A DNA stretch of 64,000 nucleotides from Bacteroidota bacterium (GTDB taxonomy: Bacteria; Bacteroidota; Bacteroidia; AKYH767-A; OLB10). Below the pieces are notes generated by a model that saw only the letters and a program-made list of their open reading frames with translations, was not told the DNA's origin and ran no database searches. The position numbers were made by a program, and so were the translations under genes. The DNA is taken from assembly GCA_016714005.1 (NCBI GenBank), contig JADJOA010000003.1, positions 1 through 64,000 on the forward strand, given 5' to 3'. Below, piece after piece: positions 48,374-58,962 of the stretch. Each line of letters opens with the position of its first letter. Positions within the stretch are counted from its first letter, which is position 1.

Positions 48374-50461
48374 TCAAAAGCATCCCCATTTTTTTGCAAC
48401 TTTATCGGCATTTGGTATCATGGCAAACTCTAAAGTAGAGTTAAGTGGTATGGCAGGCATATTTTCAGAGCCTATTACCATAACAGGAGCATCAAGCGCG
48501 GCAAAACATTGTTCTTGTATGCGTCCCGCCAATGCTTCAGCAAAGGAGTTTTTGTATGACTCTTCTGTAACCACTAAGCAGCGCCCGTGTTTATGAACGG
48601 CACTAAAAATTGTTTCCTCATCTAATGGATTGAGTGTGCGCAAATCAATAATTTCAACTCTGCCATTAAAATTTTTTGCAGCGGTTTTTGCCCAATACAC
48701 TCCCATACCATACGTAATAACACACATGGTTTCTCCCATGGCAATTTTGCTGGCATCAGCCTGCAATACAATTCTTGCTTTACCAAACGGGATGATGTAA
48801 TCTTCATCAGGCTCAATGGTTTTTGCGTCTTCCGTTCCTTTTATTTTGCTCCAGTATAATCCTTTGTGCTCAAAAATTACCACAGGGTTTGGATCATGGT
48901 AAGCTGCTTTTATCAACCCTTTTAAATCGGCACCGGTGCTTGGGTATGCAACTTTTACTCCGCGTATATTCAATACAACTGTTTCAACACTTGATGAATG
49001 ATAAGGACCACCACTGCCATAGGCACCAATAGGCACACGTATAATACAGCTTACAGGATATTTACCGTTGGTTAGATAGCAACTGCGAGCCACCTCGGTA
49101 AACAACTGGTTTAGACCGGGCCATATATAATCGGCAAACTGAACTTCAACAATAGGTTTTAGTCCTACTGCACTCATCCCCACCGTTGAGCCTATAATAA
49201 ATGCTTCCTGAATGGGTGTATTAAATACACGGTCATCGCCAAAAGTTTTGGCAAGGGTGGCAGCTTCTCTGAACACTCCGCCCAATCTTCCGCCTACATC
49301 TTGTCCGTAAAGCAAACACTCCTTATGCTTTGCCATTAATTCACGCACAGCAAACAATGCACAATCAACCATTACAGTTGGTTCTTTACCAGCGGGTTCG
49401 CGTTCCCCCTTTTCTTCTTTAACCGGGGTTGGTGCGTAGTCATGCTTAAACAAATCTTCGGGGCGGGGATCTTCTGCTTTTATTGCTTTATCAAAATCTT
49501 CAATTACCTGTTCCTTCGTTCCGTCCTCTATCATTTTTAATGCAACAGGATCAAAGCCCAAATCAATCAACTGATTTTTAAATTTTGGATACGGATCGCG
49601 CTGCGCGGCTTCTTCCAAATCATGCCTGTACCACTCGCGCCTTACGCCTGATGTATGATGAGCCAGTAAAGGAACTTTGGCGTGTAATAAAAATGGTCTT
49701 CGCTCTGTTCTGATTTTTTCAATAATGTATTTTAAAGCATCATACGATTGAAAAAAATCGGTGCCATCAATTGTGATTGCCTCCAAGCCTTTAAATCCTT
49801 TGGCGTATTCAGCGGCATTCATTGCGCGTGTTTCTGTTGCTGTTGCAGATATATCCCATTCATTATCCTGAACAAAATATAAAATGGGTAATTGTTTGAG
49901 CACAGACATTTGGAATGCTTCACTTACTTCGCCTTCGGTAATACTGGCATCGCCAAGTGAGCAAACTACAATGGGAGCCACGCTGTTGAGCTCCGCCATT
50001 ACTTTCTCTTTGTATTGAATTCCCATTGCAACACCAGTTGTTGGTATTGCCTGCATACCTGTTGCCGAACTCTGATGCGGAATTTTAGGCATGTTGTCCC
50101 GCTTTAAACTCGGATGGGAATAATAAGTTCTTCCACCCGAAAAAGGGTCATCGCGTTTGGCAAGCAGTTGCAACATCAATTCATAAGGCTGCATGCCTAT
50201 AGAAAGCAAAATACTGTCATCTCTGTAATATGCCGATAAATAATCTTGAGGAAGCAACTGCAATCCTAATGCAATTTGTACGGCTTCGTGCCCCCGCGAA
50301 CATGCGTGAACATACTTTGCTGTTATGGAAGATTTCTCTTCGTACAAATCACTCATGGCACGTGCAGTGCTCATAAGCTTATATGATTTTAAAAGTAGTT
50401 CTTCGGGTAAATGAGTTGACAATTTATTTTGAAAACCTGGATGATTATTATTTTGAGACAC
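48374..50461 (-). CDS. Fused alpha/beta 2-oxoacid dehydrogenase E1 component
   Basis: 695 residues. The N-terminal alpha part (1-~345) carries the ThDP site: VVCSLGDASITEGEVSEAFQ and LYFVQDNEWDISATA, with GDA where GDG is usual. The C-terminal beta part (~365-695) has LLYGQDVGGRLGGVFREAAT and SCIIRVPIGAYGSGGPYHSS. It decarboxylates a 2-oxo acid, most like branched-chain (2-oxoisovalerate) or pyruvate type, feeding an E2/E3 complex not in view. Fusion of the two subunits is common in Bacteroidota. Intact. It is followed upstream on the strand by an enoyl-CoA hydratase, consistent with acyl-CoA breakdown. Confidence 0.88.
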   Translation of the reverse strand: MSQNNNHPGFQNKLSTHLPEELLLKSYKLMSTARAMSDLYEEKSSITAKYVHACSRGHEAVQIALGLQLLPQDYLSAYYRDDSILLSIGMQPYELMLQLLAKRDDPFSGGRTYYSHPSLKRDNMPKIPHQSSATGMQAIPTTGVAMGIQYKEKVMAELNSVAPIVVCSLGDASITEGEVSEAFQMSVLKQLPILYFVQDNEWDISATATETRAMNAAEYAKGFKGLEAITIDGTDFFQSYDALKYIIEKIRTERRPFLLHAKVPLLAHHTSGVRREWYRHDLEEAAQRDPYPKFKNQLIDLGFDPVALKMIEDGTKEQVIEDFDKAIKAEDPRPEDLFKHDYAPTPVKEEKGEREPAGKEPTVMVDCALFAVRELMAKHKECLLYGQDVGGRLGGVFREAATLAKTFGDDRVFNTPIQEAFIIGSTVGMSAVGLKPIVEVQFADYIWPGLNQLFTEVARSCYLTNGKYPVSCIIRVPIGAYGSGGPYHSSSVETVVLNIRGVKVAYPSTGADLKGLIKAAYHDPNPVVIFEHKGLYWSKIKGTEDAKTIEPDEDYIIPFGKARIVLQADASKIAMGETMCVITYGMGVYWAKTAAKNFNGRVEIIDLRTLNPLDEETIFSAVHKHGRCLVVTEESYKNSFAEALAGRIQEQCFAALDAPVMVIGSENMPAIPLNSTLEFAMIPNADKVAKKWGCF

Positions 50462-50553
50462 AGATGAAGAGACTATAAAAAATTAAAATTCCAATAAACA
50501 CAAATAATGTAATACCATCATGACTAAACTCATTCTAATAGTGCAAATCCATT

Positions 50554-51312
50554 TCAGGCTTTTGCTTTAAACTTCTCTATTGCTTTTTTTGTGAAATCAC
50601 TCAAGACCAACTTCCCACTCATTTCGGCACGTTCAATAAGCAATGTATCCCAGTTCTCTGTGCCCTGCCAGAAAACTTTGTTAAGCATCAACATTGCCTC
50701 GGGGTTTGAGCGTGAAAGTTTTTGAGCAAGATTATTTACCTCAGCATCCAACTCTTCTATAGATGAATGAATGCTTGCATACATTCCTTTTTCTTTTGCC
50801 CAAGCTGCACTTTGCCACTCCGTTGCATTTACCGTAAGTTGGGTAAATGCTCCTGTTCCAACTTTTCGTTCCACAGCAGGCCCTACCACAAAAGGACCAA
50901 TACCAACTGCCAACTCGCTTAACTTAACTGATGATGATTCGTGCGCAACTGTATAATCAGCAGCGCATGCTATTCCTACACCACCACCCACAGCCTTACC
51001 CTGAACACGTACTAACACAAATTTTGGGGCTTTTCGGATAGCATTAATTACCATGGCAAATCCGCTGAAAAAATTTTTGCCTGTTTCAAAATCATTAATG
51101 GCAACTAACTCATCAAATGATGCACCTGCACAAAAAGATTTTTCGCCACTGCTTTTTATAACAATAACTTTTGCATCGCTGCTTTTTCCGGCATCTTCAA
51201 TTGTTGCAGCAAGTTTTCTGAGTAAAGCTCCAGGCAAACTATTGCTTTGAGGATGAAAAAATTCTATGTCCGCTACTCCATTTTCAATCTTAAGATTAAC
51301 ACTTCCTTCCAT
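50554..51312 (-). CDS. Enoyl-CoA hydratase/isomerase family protein
   Basis: 252 residues from the ATG at 51312 (MEGSVNLKIENGVADIEF); a GTG two codons earlier is less likely. Crotonase fold: the oxyanion-hole segments are SFCAGASFDEL and KAVGGGVGIACAADYTVAHE, with Glu in KLSELAVGIGPFVVGPAV. It hydrates or isomerises an acyl-CoA. The exact substrate is not readable. It lies between E1 and an aminotransferase on the same strand, suggesting amino acid or fatty acid catabolism. Confidence 0.85.
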   Translation of the reverse strand: MEGSVNLKIENGVADIEFFHPQSNSLPGALLRKLAATIEDAGKSSDAKVIVIKSSGEKSFCAGASFDELVAINDFETGKNFFSGFAMVINAIRKAPKFVLVRVQGKAVGGGVGIACAADYTVAHESSSVKLSELAVGIGPFVVGPAVERKVGTGAFTQLTVNATEWQSAAWAKEKGMYASIHSSIEELDAEVNNLAQKLSRSNPEAMLMLNKVFWQGTENWDTLLIERAEMSGKLVLSDFTKKAIEKFKAKA

Positions 51313-51343
51313 TATCACTAATTTGAATATCTAATTCCAATAT

Positions 51344-52564
51344 CTACACCAATTCTTTCTTATTTAGACCTTGTTTAATTCCCGGATAAACTTTTAATGC
51401 TTCATTTAAGCAAAGCATGGCATTTTTTAAATCATTAAGATTAAGCACGTACGCTATACGTACCTGTTGTTTTCCTAAATCGGGATGGCTGTAGAAACCC
51501 GTTGCAGGTGCAAGCATTACGGTTTGGTTGTTGTATTCAAATTTTTCTAAAAGCCATTGACAAAACACATCACTGTCATCAATAGGCAATTGTGCAATGC
51601 AATAAAAAGCACCGCTTGGTTTAGGACAAAATACACCATCCATTTTATTCAGCTCTTCAATTACAAAATCTCTGCGCGCTATATATTCAGCTTTTACTTT
51701 ATCGAAATAAGATTGTGGGGTGTCAATAGCAGCTTCGGCTGCAATTTGTCCAAATGTAGGAGGGCTTAATCTTGCCTGCGCAAATTTTAATGCTGCTGCC
51801 ATTACTTCTTTGTTCTTTGAGATTAATGCACCTATCCTGGCTCCACACGCGCTATAACGTTTGCTTATACTATCAAGCATTACTACGTTTTCATCCAAGC
51901 CCTCCAAATGCATTACCGAAAAATACTCTTTGCCGTCATAACAAAACTCGCGATAAACCTCATCAGCAAACAGAAACAGATCATATTTTTATGATGTCCC
52001 GTAATGATTCCAATTCCTCTCTGTAATACAAGTAGCCTGTAGGATTACTTGGATTACAAATCATGATTGCCTTTGTTTTAGGCGTTATCATTTTTTCAAA
52101 TTCGGAAATTGGTGTTAATGCAAAGCCTGATTCAATGCTGCTTACTATTGGTTTTATTGTTACACCCGCCTGCGTGCTAAATCCATTGTAGTTAGCATAA
52201 AATGGTTCAGGAATAATTATTTCATCACCTTCATTCAAGCAACTCATCATGGCAATTTCAATGGCTTCGCTACCGCCATTGGTAATGATTATTTCTGAAA
52301 AATCAAGATTGATATTAAATTTTTGTAATACGTTGTCAGCTTTCGTCTGTAAGATTCAATGCCTGCTGAATGGCTGTATTCCACCACTTTTATTTTCAGG
52401 TTGCGAAGTGCATCAAGCATAATATCAGGCGTTTCAATATCAGGCTGACCTATATTTAGATGATAAATTTTTTTTCCTTCTTTTTTAGCCTTTTCTGCAA
52501 AAGGAACAAGTTTGCGGATGGGCGATGGCGGCATTAATTGCGCCTTGTGCGAAAGTGTGGGCAT
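51344..52564 (-). CDS. Class I/II aminotransferase, aspartate-type (frameshifted)
   Basis: PLP enzyme of about 405 residues in three frames. KKIYHLNIGQPDIETPDIML and EYSHSAGIESYRRKLTTYYK come first. After the first shift (~52280) GDEIIIPEPFYANYNGFSTQ and ICNPSNPTGYLYYREELE follow. After a second (~51975) VVMLDSISKRYSACGARIGA carries the Schiff-base Lys. The last frame ends at 51344. The order of motifs matches an AspC-like aminotransferase. Each break is a one-base change, so the gene is probably intact in the organism. The terminator at 52588-52614 separates it from the DUF1573 genes. Confidence 0.88.
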
Positions 52565-52587
52565 ACTGGATAATCTTTAAATAAAAA

Positions 52588-52614
52588 TCCCGTTCCTCTA
52601 AAAGAGGGACGGGA
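52588..52614 (-). terminator. Terminator of the DUF1573 gene pair
   Basis: TCCCGTTCCTCT (52588-52599) pairs with AGAGGGACGGGA (52603-52614), 12 bases with one G-T and a 3-base loop. On the minus strand a T-rich tract follows. Confidence 0.88.
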
Positions 52615-52640
52615 CTAAATTAATACTTTATACTTAAAAA

Positions 52641-53108
52641 TTAGTGTGCTGCTTCCTTAACCGGGGTTGTAGCCGGTGCAGCTTCAATAGTGCCTTTAAT
52701 ATGAAGAATTACAGGGCTATTTTTTGCATTTGAAGTAATGGTAACTGTCTTATCTTGCATACCCATTTTGCCCGCAGAGTTAAAGGTTACTTTAATAGTT
52801 CCCTTTTCTCCCTTTCTGATTGGTTCTTTAGGATACTCAGGAACTGTACAGCCACAACTACCTTGTGCATTAGTGATAATTATTGGCTCTTTACCAACAT
52901 TGGTAAATGTAAATGCATGTTCAACTTTGTCGCCTTGTTTAATAGTTCCGTAATCGAACTCAAGGGCATCAAATTTCATGTCGGGAGCATTCTTGTTCTC
53001 AACGGCAACAGGCGCAGTTGCAGTTGGGGCAACTTTAGCATCCTGGGCAATAGAAACAGAGGCAAAAGAAATAATAATTGCAGAGAGTAAAATTGATTTT
53101 TTCATCAT
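52641..53108 (-). CDS. Exported DUF1573 protein, copy 2
   Basis: 155 residues. A signal peptide (KKSILLSAIIISFASVSIAQ) is followed by a DUF1573 beta-sandwich: KFDALEFDYGTIKQGDKVEH, FTFTNVGKEPIIITNAQGSC, GCTVPEYPKEPIRKGEKGTI. The paired Cys in SCGCTVP is typical. Paralogous to the next gene upstream with near-identical core motifs. The function of DUF1573 proteins in Bacteroidota is unknown; they are usually periplasmic or outer-surface. Probably co-transcribed with its paralogue, which lies 56 bases away. Confidence 0.82.
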   Translation of the reverse strand: MMKKSILLSAIIISFASVSIAQDAKVAPTATAPVAVENKNAPDMKFDALEFDYGTIKQGDKVEHAFTFTNVGKEPIIITNAQGSCGCTVPEYPKEPIRKGEKGTIKVTFNSAGKMGMQDKTVTITSNAKNSPVILHIKGTIEAAPATTPVKEAAH

Positions 53109-53164
53109 TGTGTTTTTTTGTTTAATTGAGTTTTTGATTTTTTATATTATGATTAAAATTATGC

Positions 53165-53689
53165 TTAATTGTTTCCAAAAGGTTGGGTTGAGTTTTCCTT
53201 TGGTGATAGCCCACTATCTTTCTTTAATGGAGTTCCGCTATCGGTTTGTTCTTTTGTTTCAACAGTACCTTTAATAGTAATTACTTTACTTGCTGTTTTA
53301 GCATTTGAAGTTATAGTAACCGTTTTTGTGAAAGGACCTGAGCGCTTGGTATCGTAATGAACATTAATAACACCACTCTGACCTTTTAAAATAGGTTCTT
53401 TAGGCCATTTAGGAACTGTGCAACCACAACTTCCAGCAGCATTTGTAATTACCAATGGCTCTTTTCCCGTGTTAGTAAATTTAAAATCATAATTACCATT
53501 ACCATCAAAAGGAACGGTTCCAAAATCATGTACCTCTTTTTCAAAAGAAATTTCGGCAGCGTTCGGATTTGGCTTAGCCTCAGTTTCTGTTTTAGCAGGT
53601 ACTGGTGCTACTGTAGGCTTTGCTTCCTGAGCAAACGTTGCAAATGCTGTTGAAGAAAACAATGCAACCAGATAAATAATTCTTTTCAT
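53165..53689 (-). CDS. Exported DUF1573 protein, copy 1
   Basis: 174 residues from the ATG at 53689 (MKRIIYLVALFSSTAFATFA, a signal peptide); a longer frame to 53734 would include the promoter box. Core: ISFEKEVHDFGTVPFDGNGN, FKFTNTGKEPLVITNAAGSC, GCTVPKWPKEPILKGQSGVI. The C-terminus is a low-complexity tail (DSGTPLKKDSGLSPKENS). Tandem duplicate with the following gene; the two have diverged most at their ends. Confidence 0.82.
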   Translation of the reverse strand: MKRIIYLVALFSSTAFATFAQEAKPTVAPVPAKTETEAKPNPNAAEISFEKEVHDFGTVPFDGNGNYDFKFTNTGKEPLVITNAAGSCGCTVPKWPKEPILKGQSGVINVHYDTKRSGPFTKTVTITSNAKTASKVITIKGTVETKEQTDSGTPLKKDSGLSPKENSTQPFGNN

Positions 53690-53731
53690 TTCTAACTTTT
53701 TAAAGTGTTTAGTTGTGTTTATTTTATACGC

Positions 53732-53760
53732 CAAAAGTATTGGGCAGGGTGTGAATTCAA
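53732..53760 (-). promoter_or_regulatory. Promoter of the DUF1573 pair
   Basis: On the minus strand TTG (53760-53758), an 18-base spacer, then TACTTTTG (53739-53732), a full TAnnTTTG match. The start codon at 53689 is 43 bases downstream. Confidence 0.6.
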
Positions 53761-53798
53761 TGTGAAATGTTCTACATCTATAATGAAATAATGCTGAC

Positions 53799-55018
53799 TC
53801 AAATTTCTTTTTCCCATTTGCTTACAACAGCCGTTGCTACTGCATTACCAATAACATTTGTAGCGCTTCTTCCCATATCTAAAATCTGATCAATGCCCAA
53901 TAGTAACAATAATCCTGCTTCCGGTATTTTGAATGTTGCAAGCATACCTGCAATTACAACTAAACTTGCACGAGGCACTCCTGCCATTCCTTTACTTGTA
54001 ACAAGCAACATCAGCAGCATGGTTATTTGTTGCGAAACACTTAAATCCATACCATAAGCCTGTGCAATAAATTGAGTGGCAAATGCCATATACATAATAC
54101 TTCCATCTAAATTAAATGAATATCCAAGTGGCAACACAAAACTGATAATACGATTACTACAGCCAAATTTTTCCAACGCCTCTACAGTTTTAGGAAAAGC
54201 ACTTTCGCTGCTGGCGGTAGAAAAAGCAAGAAGTATGGGTTCTTTAACGTGTTTAAGAAGATCAACAAATTTTATTTTAAGAACGAAACAAATTAGACCC
54301 AGAATAACAAAACCAAAAAACAATAGTCCTCCATAAAATGTGGCTATTAAATAAAGGTAGCCGTTAATTACTCCTAAACCCTGTTTGGCAACCACCGCTG
54401 CAATTGCGCCAAAAACACCAAACGGTGCAAATGCCATCACATAATTGGTTACTTTAAACATTATGTGCGATACGGTATCAAAAGCCTCTACAATTTTTTT
54501 CCCTTTTTCACCCATTGCCCCGGCAGCTATACCAAAAAATATAGAGAAAACAACAATGGGCAGAATATCATTATTAGCCATTGCCTCAAACACACTTTTA
54601 GGAATGATGTGGGATATAAAATCTTTAACATTAATTGCTTTACTTGTAATACCACTTACATCAGTCTCTGCCGGCAACGTAAGTGACATTACTTTACCGG
54701 GCTCAAAAAAATTCACCAATAAAAGACCGAGCGTTAAAGCAAGCAATGTGGCAAACTGGAAATACAATATTGTTTTTAAACCAATTCGCCCTACACTTTT
54801 AAAATCTCAACCTTGGCAACGCCTACCACAAGTGTACAAAATACGAGAGGGGCTATTATCATTTTTATAAGCCGAAGGAAAATATCACTAAGGATGCTGA
54901 TTTTAGCTGCAAACGCATCGTAATCTGAAGTAAGCGCATGAGTGCTATGATACCAATGCCCTACAATGATGCCCAGCAACATGCCAATAAATATTTTAGT
55001 GGTAAGTGTAATCTTCAT
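53799..55018 (-). CDS. Dicarboxylate/amino acid:cation symporter, DAACS family (frameshifted)
   Basis: About 406 residues. The N-terminus MKITLTTKIFIGMLLGIIVG and IFLRLIKMIIAPLVFCTLVV are the first helices; the frame breaks near 54785. The rest contains AFSTASSESAFPKTVEAL (the SSxS-type hairpin), YSFNLDGSIMYMAFATQFIA, GMAGVPRASLVVIAG and QILDMGRSATNVIGNAVATA, the canonical substrate- and sodium-binding motifs of GltP/DctA transporters. It takes up glutamate, aspartate or C4-dicarboxylates. The single break is probably an error. Confidence 0.92.
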
Positions 55019-55171
55019 ATTTTACAGAATCACGAAAACGATGATTGTGCAGCGAGAATACAAAATAAAAATCATAGGCTCCAACTGTTGCCGGATTTGA
55101 GTAATGATAATTGTTTTAGCATAAGAATTTGCCATTAACTTTTTATTAACCGAACAGCCATACTCATAAAA

Positions 55172-55179
55172 TACTTTTG
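55172..55179 (+). promoter_or_regulatory. Candidate -7 box of the DUF5916 gene
   Basis: TACTTTTG matches TAnnTTTG and ends 16 bases before the ATG at 55196. No clear -33 element. Confidence 0.45.
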
Positions 55180-55195
55180 GAACACAAACAAACGC

Positions 55196-57699
55196 ATGAA
55201 AAGAACTACTCTTCTTCTGTTATTAAGTATCATATTTAGTAATACAATTGCACAGGTTACATCAGATAGTCTAAAAAAACATTCTGCATCACGTACCTCA
55301 CACTCTGTTAAAATTGATGGCAGGCTTGATGAGGATGCCTGGAAAGACATTCCTACTATAACTGACTTTGTAATGAGCAGACCAATTGAAGGTGGAACTC
55401 CTACAGAAAAAACGGAAGTGAAAATTGTTTATGATAATACAGCGCTTTACGTAGGAGCTATGTTATATGATTCGCAGCCTGACAGTATTCTGAGAGAACT
55501 TGGATTGCGCGATGCAATTGATCCTGCCAATCCCAATGGCTTTAGCGATATAAATGCAGATAATTTCCGAATAGTTTTTGATACGTATAATACAAGACAG
55601 GATGCGTATGACTTCACCGTTTATGCATCAGGCGTTCAACAGGATTCACGCTTTAGCGATTATACTTTTGACGCTGTTTGGGAGAGCGCTGTTCTGCTAA
55701 CAAAAGATGGATGGATTGCTGAAATGAACATACCTTACTCTGCAATTAGATTTCCTAAAAAAGCAGTTCAACAATGGGCGTTTCAAATTACGCGTAATAT
55801 AAGGCGCAAGAGAGAATTTTTGCAATGGAGCCTTACTCCAAGCACTGCTTATAATTCGCAATTATATTGGGCAAATTTAAATGGTATTGAAAATGTTAAA
55901 CCGCCCCTCAGGCTTTCGCTTACTCCTTACCTGAGTGGCTCATATGAAAATGCGCCTGTTTATGAAACGGAAGGTAACAAAACAGATAAGGATAACAACA
56001 CCTACAGTAATAATAACGCATATTCATACCGTGGTGGTGCCGATTTAAAAGTAGGATTAGATGAACGTTTTACGCTTGATGTAACCTTGCTCCCTGATTT
56101 TAGCCAGGTAAAATCAGACAATAAAATTGTTACCCTTGGTTATCAGGAAATAACTTACGATGAAAACAGGCCTTTTTTTAAAGAGGGAACAGATCTTTTC
56201 TCTAAAGGAAATTTATTTTACTCAAGGCGTATTGGCGCTACTCCGGGTGGCTTTTATGATGTAGCAGATGAGTTAGGCACAGGTGAACGCATTAAAAAAA
56301 ATCCTGCAAATGCAAAACTCCTTAACGCACTTAAGTTATCAGGAAGAATGGATAATGGTTTAGGGCTTGGTATATTTAAGGCTATAACCGGAAATACTTA
56401 TGCAGAAATTGACGGACCTGAAGGAGAAAGAAAAATATTAACAGAGCCATTAACCAACTTCAACATAATGGTTTTAGATAAGCAATGGAAAAATAACGCA
56501 TCGGCATATATTATTAATACAAACGTAACCCGCGAAGGTTCAAACTACGATGCTAACGTTACAGGAGTAGGATACAGCATTGCCAATAAAAAAAATTCTT
56601 ATGCCACCGATGGAAGCTTTGCTTACACGCAGCAATACTCAGGAGACAACTTATTTAAAGATGAAAACGGACATACTTACTTTTTAGGTGCAAGAAAAAT
56701 AAGCGGTAGATTTCAGTTTGGCGCATCGCGCACCGAAGTAAACAATGCTTATGATGCAACCGATGCTGGTTATTTTAGAGTTAAGGATAGAATTTACAAC
56801 CGAATTTACTTACAAGGCTTCCAATTTAAACCCTCTAAGTTAATACGAGAAGGAAACCTTTATCTCGACATTAACCATTCCCAAAATTTTAAAACCAAAG
56901 ACCTTCAGGATGTTAATATTAATGCAAGTGCGTTTGCATCATTGCTTGATTATAATGCCTTGTTTGGCGGACTTGGCTTTACTCCCGAAACCGGCAGAGA
57001 ATACGACCCACGACTTGATGGCAGATTTTATAACTCGCTCAGATATTGGTATGGTTACCTTGGAGTGAGCACAGATTACAGAAAAAATTTGCCATAGACC
57101 TTACTCAAAACATGAGCAACTTTGTTGACAGGTTTAAAATGGAAGGATTTAACACCGACCTGCGATTGAGATACCGGATAAACGACAAACTAACACTTAC
57201 CTCAAACCTTGCATACTATTTTGATCCCTTTAATTTTGGGTATGTTGATACATACAATGATACATACCTGATGGGTGGGCGAAAAACCAACACCTACATT
57301 ACTCAATTAAGTGCAAGGTATATTTTAAAAACGATATGTCTCTTACATTAATTGGGCGCAGTATTGGTTTAACGGAAAATACAGGCGCATTTTTGAATTG
57401 CTTGAAAACGGAGATTATGCTCAAGTAAACGATGATGAACTTAGAGAATCCTATCATTTCAGCTACAATTTTTTAATGTTGATTTATTATTTAGCTGGCG
57501 TTTTGCACCCGGCAGCGATTTAAATATTACTTACAAAAATATTTACGAACCTCAAACAAATGAACAATACATATTTAAAGGAAACAACTATCAAAACAAT
57601 TTAGAAGAAGTAACCACTGGTTATCCGCATACCAACAACATTTCGGTAAAAGTTCTTTACTATCTCGATTATCTTTATCTCAGAAAAAAGAGCAAGTAG
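55196..57699 (+). CDS. DUF5916 outer-membrane protein with CBM9-like N-terminal domain (frameshifted)
   Basis: A signal peptide (MKRTTLLLLLSIIFSNTIAQ) then a carbohydrate-binding family 9-like domain (SVKIDGRLDEDAWKDIPTIT, VKIVYDNTALYVGAMLYDSQ, IVFDTYNTRQDAYDFTVYAS). A long beta-barrel follows: FTLDVTLLPDFSQVKSDNKI, NRPFFKEGTDLF. The frame breaks near 57090 (entering FAIDLTQNMSNFVDRFKMEG), 57340 and 57470, ending at TAG 57697-57699 with YYLDYLYLRKKSK. About 833 residues. The family is widespread in Bacteroidota. The ligand is not known, though the N-terminal domain suggests a glycan. Confidence 0.82.
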
Positions 57700-57922
57700 T
57701 TAGACAGGCCTTTTCAAACGCTGCATCTTTATTTGGATGCGCACTTATTACTTTTATAAAGTTTTTATACTTAAAGGCGGTTTCTTTACGTTATTGTTTA
57801 AACGTTCTTTTGCAGTTAATGTAAGGTTTAGTAAGTAACGGTTAATAAAAAATTTATCTTTTTGTTGATTTTTACTTTACACCTCTATAAATTAGTCCAA
57901 CATTTTAAAATCGGCAATAAAC

Positions 57923-58114
57923 ATGTTTGAATACACCAAAGAAGTCCTTACCAAAGTGAGTTTTGATAAGGTGTTGTTCAGAAAAGAATTAAGTAAAGCA
58001 CTTAAGTGGCTTAAAGGAGAAGAGAGAAAAATGTTAATGATGTGGGTGATGGCAACCTTTGGGCACAGATATATGGATATAATAACGGAAGTTTTTAAGA
58101 AATTTACTCATTAG
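57923..58114 (+). CDS. Small conserved protein of unknown function
   Basis: 63 residues, MFEYTKEVLTKVSFDKVLFR through MWVMATFGHRYMDIITEVFK. Helical and basic, with a repeated Lys/Leu pattern (KELSKALKWLKGEERK). Its size and sequence look like the small conserved hypothetical proteins of Bacteroidota, though I cannot name one. TATCTTTT near 57856-57863 is only a partial match to a -7 box. It stands alone before the convergent lptB. Confidence 0.6.
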   Translation: MFEYTKEVLTKVSFDKVLFRKELSKALKWLKGEERKMLMMWVMATFGHRYMDIITEVFKKFTH

Positions 58115-58149
58115 CATTACTTCAATTCCAAATTCTTTTTGAATTGTTT

Positions 58150-58875
58150 TCAGATACGCAATTCAAAATTCTGTCCTAAATACAATCTTCTCACTTCAGG
58201 ATCATCGGCAAGTTCCTGAGCGGTGCCTGCCTTTAGTATGCGACCCTCGTATAATAAATAAGCTCTGTCGGTAATAGTTAGAGTTTCGTGTACGTTATGA
58301 TCGGTAATTAGTATGCCAATATTCTTTTGTTTGAGTTTGGCAACTATAGCCTGAATATCTTCTACAGCAATAGGGTCAACTCCGACAAATGGTTCGTCTA
58401 ACAAAATAAATTTAGGATCAACAGCAAGGGCACGTGCAATTTCTGTTCTGCGTCTTTCGCCACCGCTCAGTAAATCGCCACGATTGGTGCGCACACGGTT
58501 TAAGCCAAACTCTTCAAGCAACGATTCAAGCTTGTTGGTTTGCTGCTGTGTGCTCAATTTTGTCATCTCAAGCACAGCTTTAATATTATCCTCAACAGTT
58601 AATTTTCTAAATACGGATGCTTCCTGTGCAAGATAACCAATACCCAACTGCGCTCTCTTATACATGGGTAGAGAAGTAATATCAACGTTATCTAAAAAAA
58701 TATTTCCTTCGTTTGGTTTTATTAAACCAACGGTCATATAAAAAGTGGTGGTTTTTCCGGCACCATTAGGTCCGAGCAGCCCAACTATTTCGCCCTGGTT
58801 AACTTCTATAGACACATTGTTAACTACAGTACGTTTTTTATATGTTTTAATTAAGTTGGTTGCTTTTAGAAGCAT
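58150..58875 (-). CDS. lptB: LPS export ABC transporter ATP-binding protein
   Basis: 241 residues. Drives lipopolysaccharide extraction from the inner membrane with LptFG. Walker A GPNGAGKTTTFYMTVGLIKP (from residue 35), Q-loop YLAQEASVFRKLTVEDNIKA, signature LSGGERRRTEIARALAVDPK, Walker B FILLDEPFVGVDPIAVEDIQ and H-loop ILITDHNVHETLTITDRAYL are all intact. YLAQEASVFRKL is the LptB hallmark. The neighbouring Lpt genes are not in the window. Confidence 0.93.
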   Translation of the reverse strand: MLLKATNLIKTYKKRTVVNNVSIEVNQGEIVGLLGPNGAGKTTTFYMTVGLIKPNEGNIFLDNVDITSLPMYKRAQLGIGYLAQEASVFRKLTVEDNIKAVLEMTKLSTQQQTNKLESLLEEFGLNRVRTNRGDLLSGGERRRTEIARALAVDPKFILLDEPFVGVDPIAVEDIQAIVAKLKQKNIGILITDHNVHETLTITDRAYLLYEGRILKAGTAQELADDPEVRRLYLGQNFELRI

Positions 58876-58962
58876 GCAGCGTTAGGAGTTGGGAGTTTTG
58901 TGTTCAGTATTTTGTGTTGTTCGCTGGTCTTTATACTTGGTACATAATACTTTGTACTATTA